Source: Patescibacteria group bacterium
Lineage (GTDB): Bacteria; Patescibacteriota; Minisyncoccia; Minisyncoccales; GWA2-46-15
Assembly (NCBI GenBank): GCA_018895125.1
Contig: JAHIOR010000009.1
Span: forward strand, 1 to 5,520
Reading direction: 5' to 3'
Length of the DNA stretch: 5,520 nt
Made by a program: the position numbers and the translations under genes. Shown in pieces: positions 4,866 to 5,520 of this stretch. Every line of letters starts with the position of its first letter. The stretch's first letter is position 1. Below the pieces are notes generated by a model. The model had not been told where the DNA came from, made no database searches, and worked only from the letters and a program-made list of their open reading frames with translations.

Positions 4866-4979
4866 AAAATTGTTCTTTTCTGGCACAACATTAAGAAATC
4901 ATCTTCTTGTGTTAAAACCTTGAAAATCATTCTATAATAGTGGCACAACATTGAAAAACCTATATTTTGTGGCATAATT
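4862..4979 (+). repeat. Three promoter-like repeat units upstream of tRNA-Trp
   Basis: Each unit has TTGAAA followed by TGGCAYAAY. The TTGAAA boxes are at 4862-4867, 4920-4925 and 4951-4956. The TGGCAYAAY boxes start at 4881, 4941 and near 4970. The first two share TGGCACAACATT exactly, 60 bases apart. Spacing from TTGAAA to the last hexamer of the box is 16, 18 and 16 bases. The third unit is the probable tRNA-Trp promoter; the others may be degenerate copies or extra promoters. The first unit overlaps the end of obg. Confidence 0.45.
4951..4978 (+). promoter_or_regulatory. Promoter for tRNA-Trp
   Basis: TTGAAA (4951-4956) and CATAAT (4973-4978, five of six positions) are 16 bases apart, with a TG one base before the -10 hexamer (extended -10). 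Transcription would start around 4985, just before the tRNA at 4989. A perfect TATAAT at 4933-4938 also exists but lacks a good -35. Confidence 0.55.
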
Positions 4980-4988
4980 ATTAGAGAA

Positions 4989-5059
4989 GGGTCTGTAGTT
5001 CAATGGCAGAATGGTGGTCTCCAAAACCACTGATCCTGGTTCAAGTCCAGGCAGACCCG
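4989..5059 (+). tRNA. tRNA-Trp (anticodon CCA)
   Basis: A full cloverleaf forms. The acceptor stem GGGTCTG pairs with CAGACCC. The D stem GTTC/GAAT has one G-T pair and a loop with G18 and G19 present. The anticodon stem GTGGT/ACCAC carries the loop CTCCAAA with anticodon CCA (5021-5023). A short 4-base variable loop follows, and the T stem CCTGG/CCAGG closes the standard loop TTCAAGT. The discriminator is G, as expected for bacterial tRNA-Trp. The CCA end is not encoded. Its elbow is canonical, in contrast to the tRNA-Thr at 3562-3634. Confidence 0.95.
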
Positions 5060-5094
5060 CGTAGGTTAAACTAAAATAAAACTAATTTTTAAAT

Positions 5095-5310
5095 ATGGAA
5101 CAAGTATTTTTACAAAATCAATGGCTTCTGCTCTTTATTGCGCTCTGGACTTTGCCATGGAAAGGCTGGGCCTTGTGGCGGGCGGCCCGACTTGGCCAGA
5201 AAAAATGGTTTATTGTTCTTTTGGCCGTGAACACTTTAGGCGTTCTAGAAATCCTCTATATTTACTTTTTCAGTCGCAAAAAAGCAGCTGAAACAGCAAA
5301 GATAGAATAG
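5095..5310 (+). CDS. DUF5652 small membrane protein
   Basis: This is a 71-residue protein of unknown function with two predicted membrane helices: about residues 8-27 (W-L-L-L-F-I-A-L-W-T-L-P-W-K-G-W) and 38-59 (W-F-I-V-L-L-A-V-N-T-L-G-V-L-E-I-L-Y-I-Y). They are joined by a short basic loop (R-A-A-R-L-G-Q-K-K), and the tail is charged. The motifs W-K-G-x-A-L-W-x-A-A-R and W-F-I-x-L-L-x-x-N-T-L-G-x-L-E-I-L-Y are what I recall as the hallmark of DUF5652, a family frequent in Patescibacteria. The positive-inside rule would put the loop in the cytoplasm. It starts 35 bases after tRNA-Trp with no separate promoter or Shine-Dalgarno visible, so it may be read from the tRNA promoter. It precedes the next gene by 26 bases. 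Confidence 0.8.
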   Translation: MEQVFLQNQWLLLFIALWTLPWKGWALWRAARLGQKKWFIVLLAVNTLGVLEILYIYFFSRKKAAETAKIE

Positions 5311-5336
5311 GTAATTTTTTGATAGAGTAAATAAAT

Positions 5337-5520
5337 ATGAAGGAAAATAAGCTTACTATTCAAATCAAAAAACCGATTCAAGAAGTATTCGCTTTTCCGC
5401 TTAATCCAGCCAATACTCCGCTTTGGATAGATTCTTTTGTTAAAGAGGAAACCAACGAGTGGCCGGTTAGAGTAGGAACTATTTATAGAAATCAAAATAG
5501 AAGCGGTAAATGGTTAGAAT
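5337..5520 (+). CDS. SRPBCC-family protein, N-terminal 61 residues (3' end outside window)
   Basis: The frame is open from the ATG at 5337 to the window edge. The visible part matches the start of the START/Bet v1-like SRPBCC fold: strand L-T-I-Q-I-K-K-P-I-Q-E-V-F-A-F, then helix P-L-N-P-A-N-T-P-L-W-I-D-S, then E-W-P-V-R-V-G-T-I-Y-R-N-Q-N with following S-G-K-W. Such proteins have a hydrophobic ligand pocket; no ligand or enzymatic role can be inferred from the fragment. It follows the DUF5652 gene by 26 bases without its own clear promoter, so the two are probably co-transcribed. A weak GAG about ten bases before the ATG is the nearest thing to a ribosome binding site. Confidence 0.7.
   Translation, partial: MKENKLTIQIKKPIQEVFAFPLNPANTPLWIDSFVKEETNEWPVRVGTIYRNQNRSGKWLE

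Noticed and set aside
4863..4935. UGA as a sense codon extending obg, as in Gracilibacteria
   Set aside because: Obg already ends at the natural family length at the TGA, no other gene in the window contains an internal TGA, and the extension looks like intergenic promoter DNA.
4881..4955. TGGCACA-N-TTG sequences resembling sigma-54 -24/-12 promoters
   Set aside because: The spacing between the GG and the downstream G is one base short and the invariant GC of the -12 box is missing. CPR genomes generally lack sigma-54. The extended -10/-35 reading fits better.
4667..4975. 102-residue minus-strand frame across the end of obg and the tRNA-Trp promoter
   Set aside because: It overlaps the conserved Obg G domain and the promoter repeats and resembles no protein; a shadow frame.
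5262..5495. 77-residue minus-strand frame at the window end
   Set aside because: It is antisense to the DUF5652 and SRPBCC genes, both of which have recognisable family motifs.

Overview
The window looks like a piece of a small, AT-rich bacterial genome of the Patescibacteria (CPR), probably near the Parcubacteria. This is inferred from several traits. There is a DUF5652 membrane protein and a stripped-down Rrf2-IscS-IscU iron-sulfur operon with no chaperone or ferredoxin genes. The Obg GTPase is short and has an altered guanine-specificity motif. Neither tRNA gene encodes its CCA end, and almost no gene has a Shine-Dalgarno sequence. The standard code fits: genes end in TAA, TAG or TGA, and no reading frame needs UGA to be read through.

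Positions 1-3429 are all on the minus strand. Reading in the direction of transcription, rrf2 (3028-3429) overlaps iscS (1833-3041), and iscS overlaps iscU (1321-1833), so the three form one operon. A separate transporter gene (425-1264) follows, with its own near-consensus promoter in the 56-base gap. Last comes the 5' part of a Fe/Mn superoxide dismutase gene (1-378), which is cut by the window edge. Iron-sulfur assembly, a probable iron-sulfur sensing repressor and superoxide removal in one stretch suggest a small oxidative-stress and Fe-S neighbourhood.

Positions 3430-3561 form a compact divergent control region. Back-to-back -35 boxes drive rrf2-iscS-iscU leftwards and tRNA-Thr rightwards. 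A perfect 9-bp inverted repeat lies between two candidate rrf2 promoters and is a good candidate operator.

Positions 3562-5520 are all on the plus strand and mostly concern translation: tRNA-Thr(GGT), rpmG (L33, 53 residues), obg, tRNA-Trp(CCA), a DUF5652 protein, and the start of an SRPBCC-family protein that runs off the window. No intergenic stretch exceeds 300 bases; the longest, 3430-3561 and 4866-4988, hold promoters and repeats.

No CRISPR array, transposase, phage gene or clearly new multigene system is visible. The items most worth a second look are a tRNA-Thr in which the near-universal G18-Psi55 elbow pair appears to be replaced by A18-G55, and a 25-bp palindrome sitting in frame inside an apparent insertion in iscS. 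The palindromic rrf2 promoter region and a series of promoter-like repeats before tRNA-Trp are also of interest.
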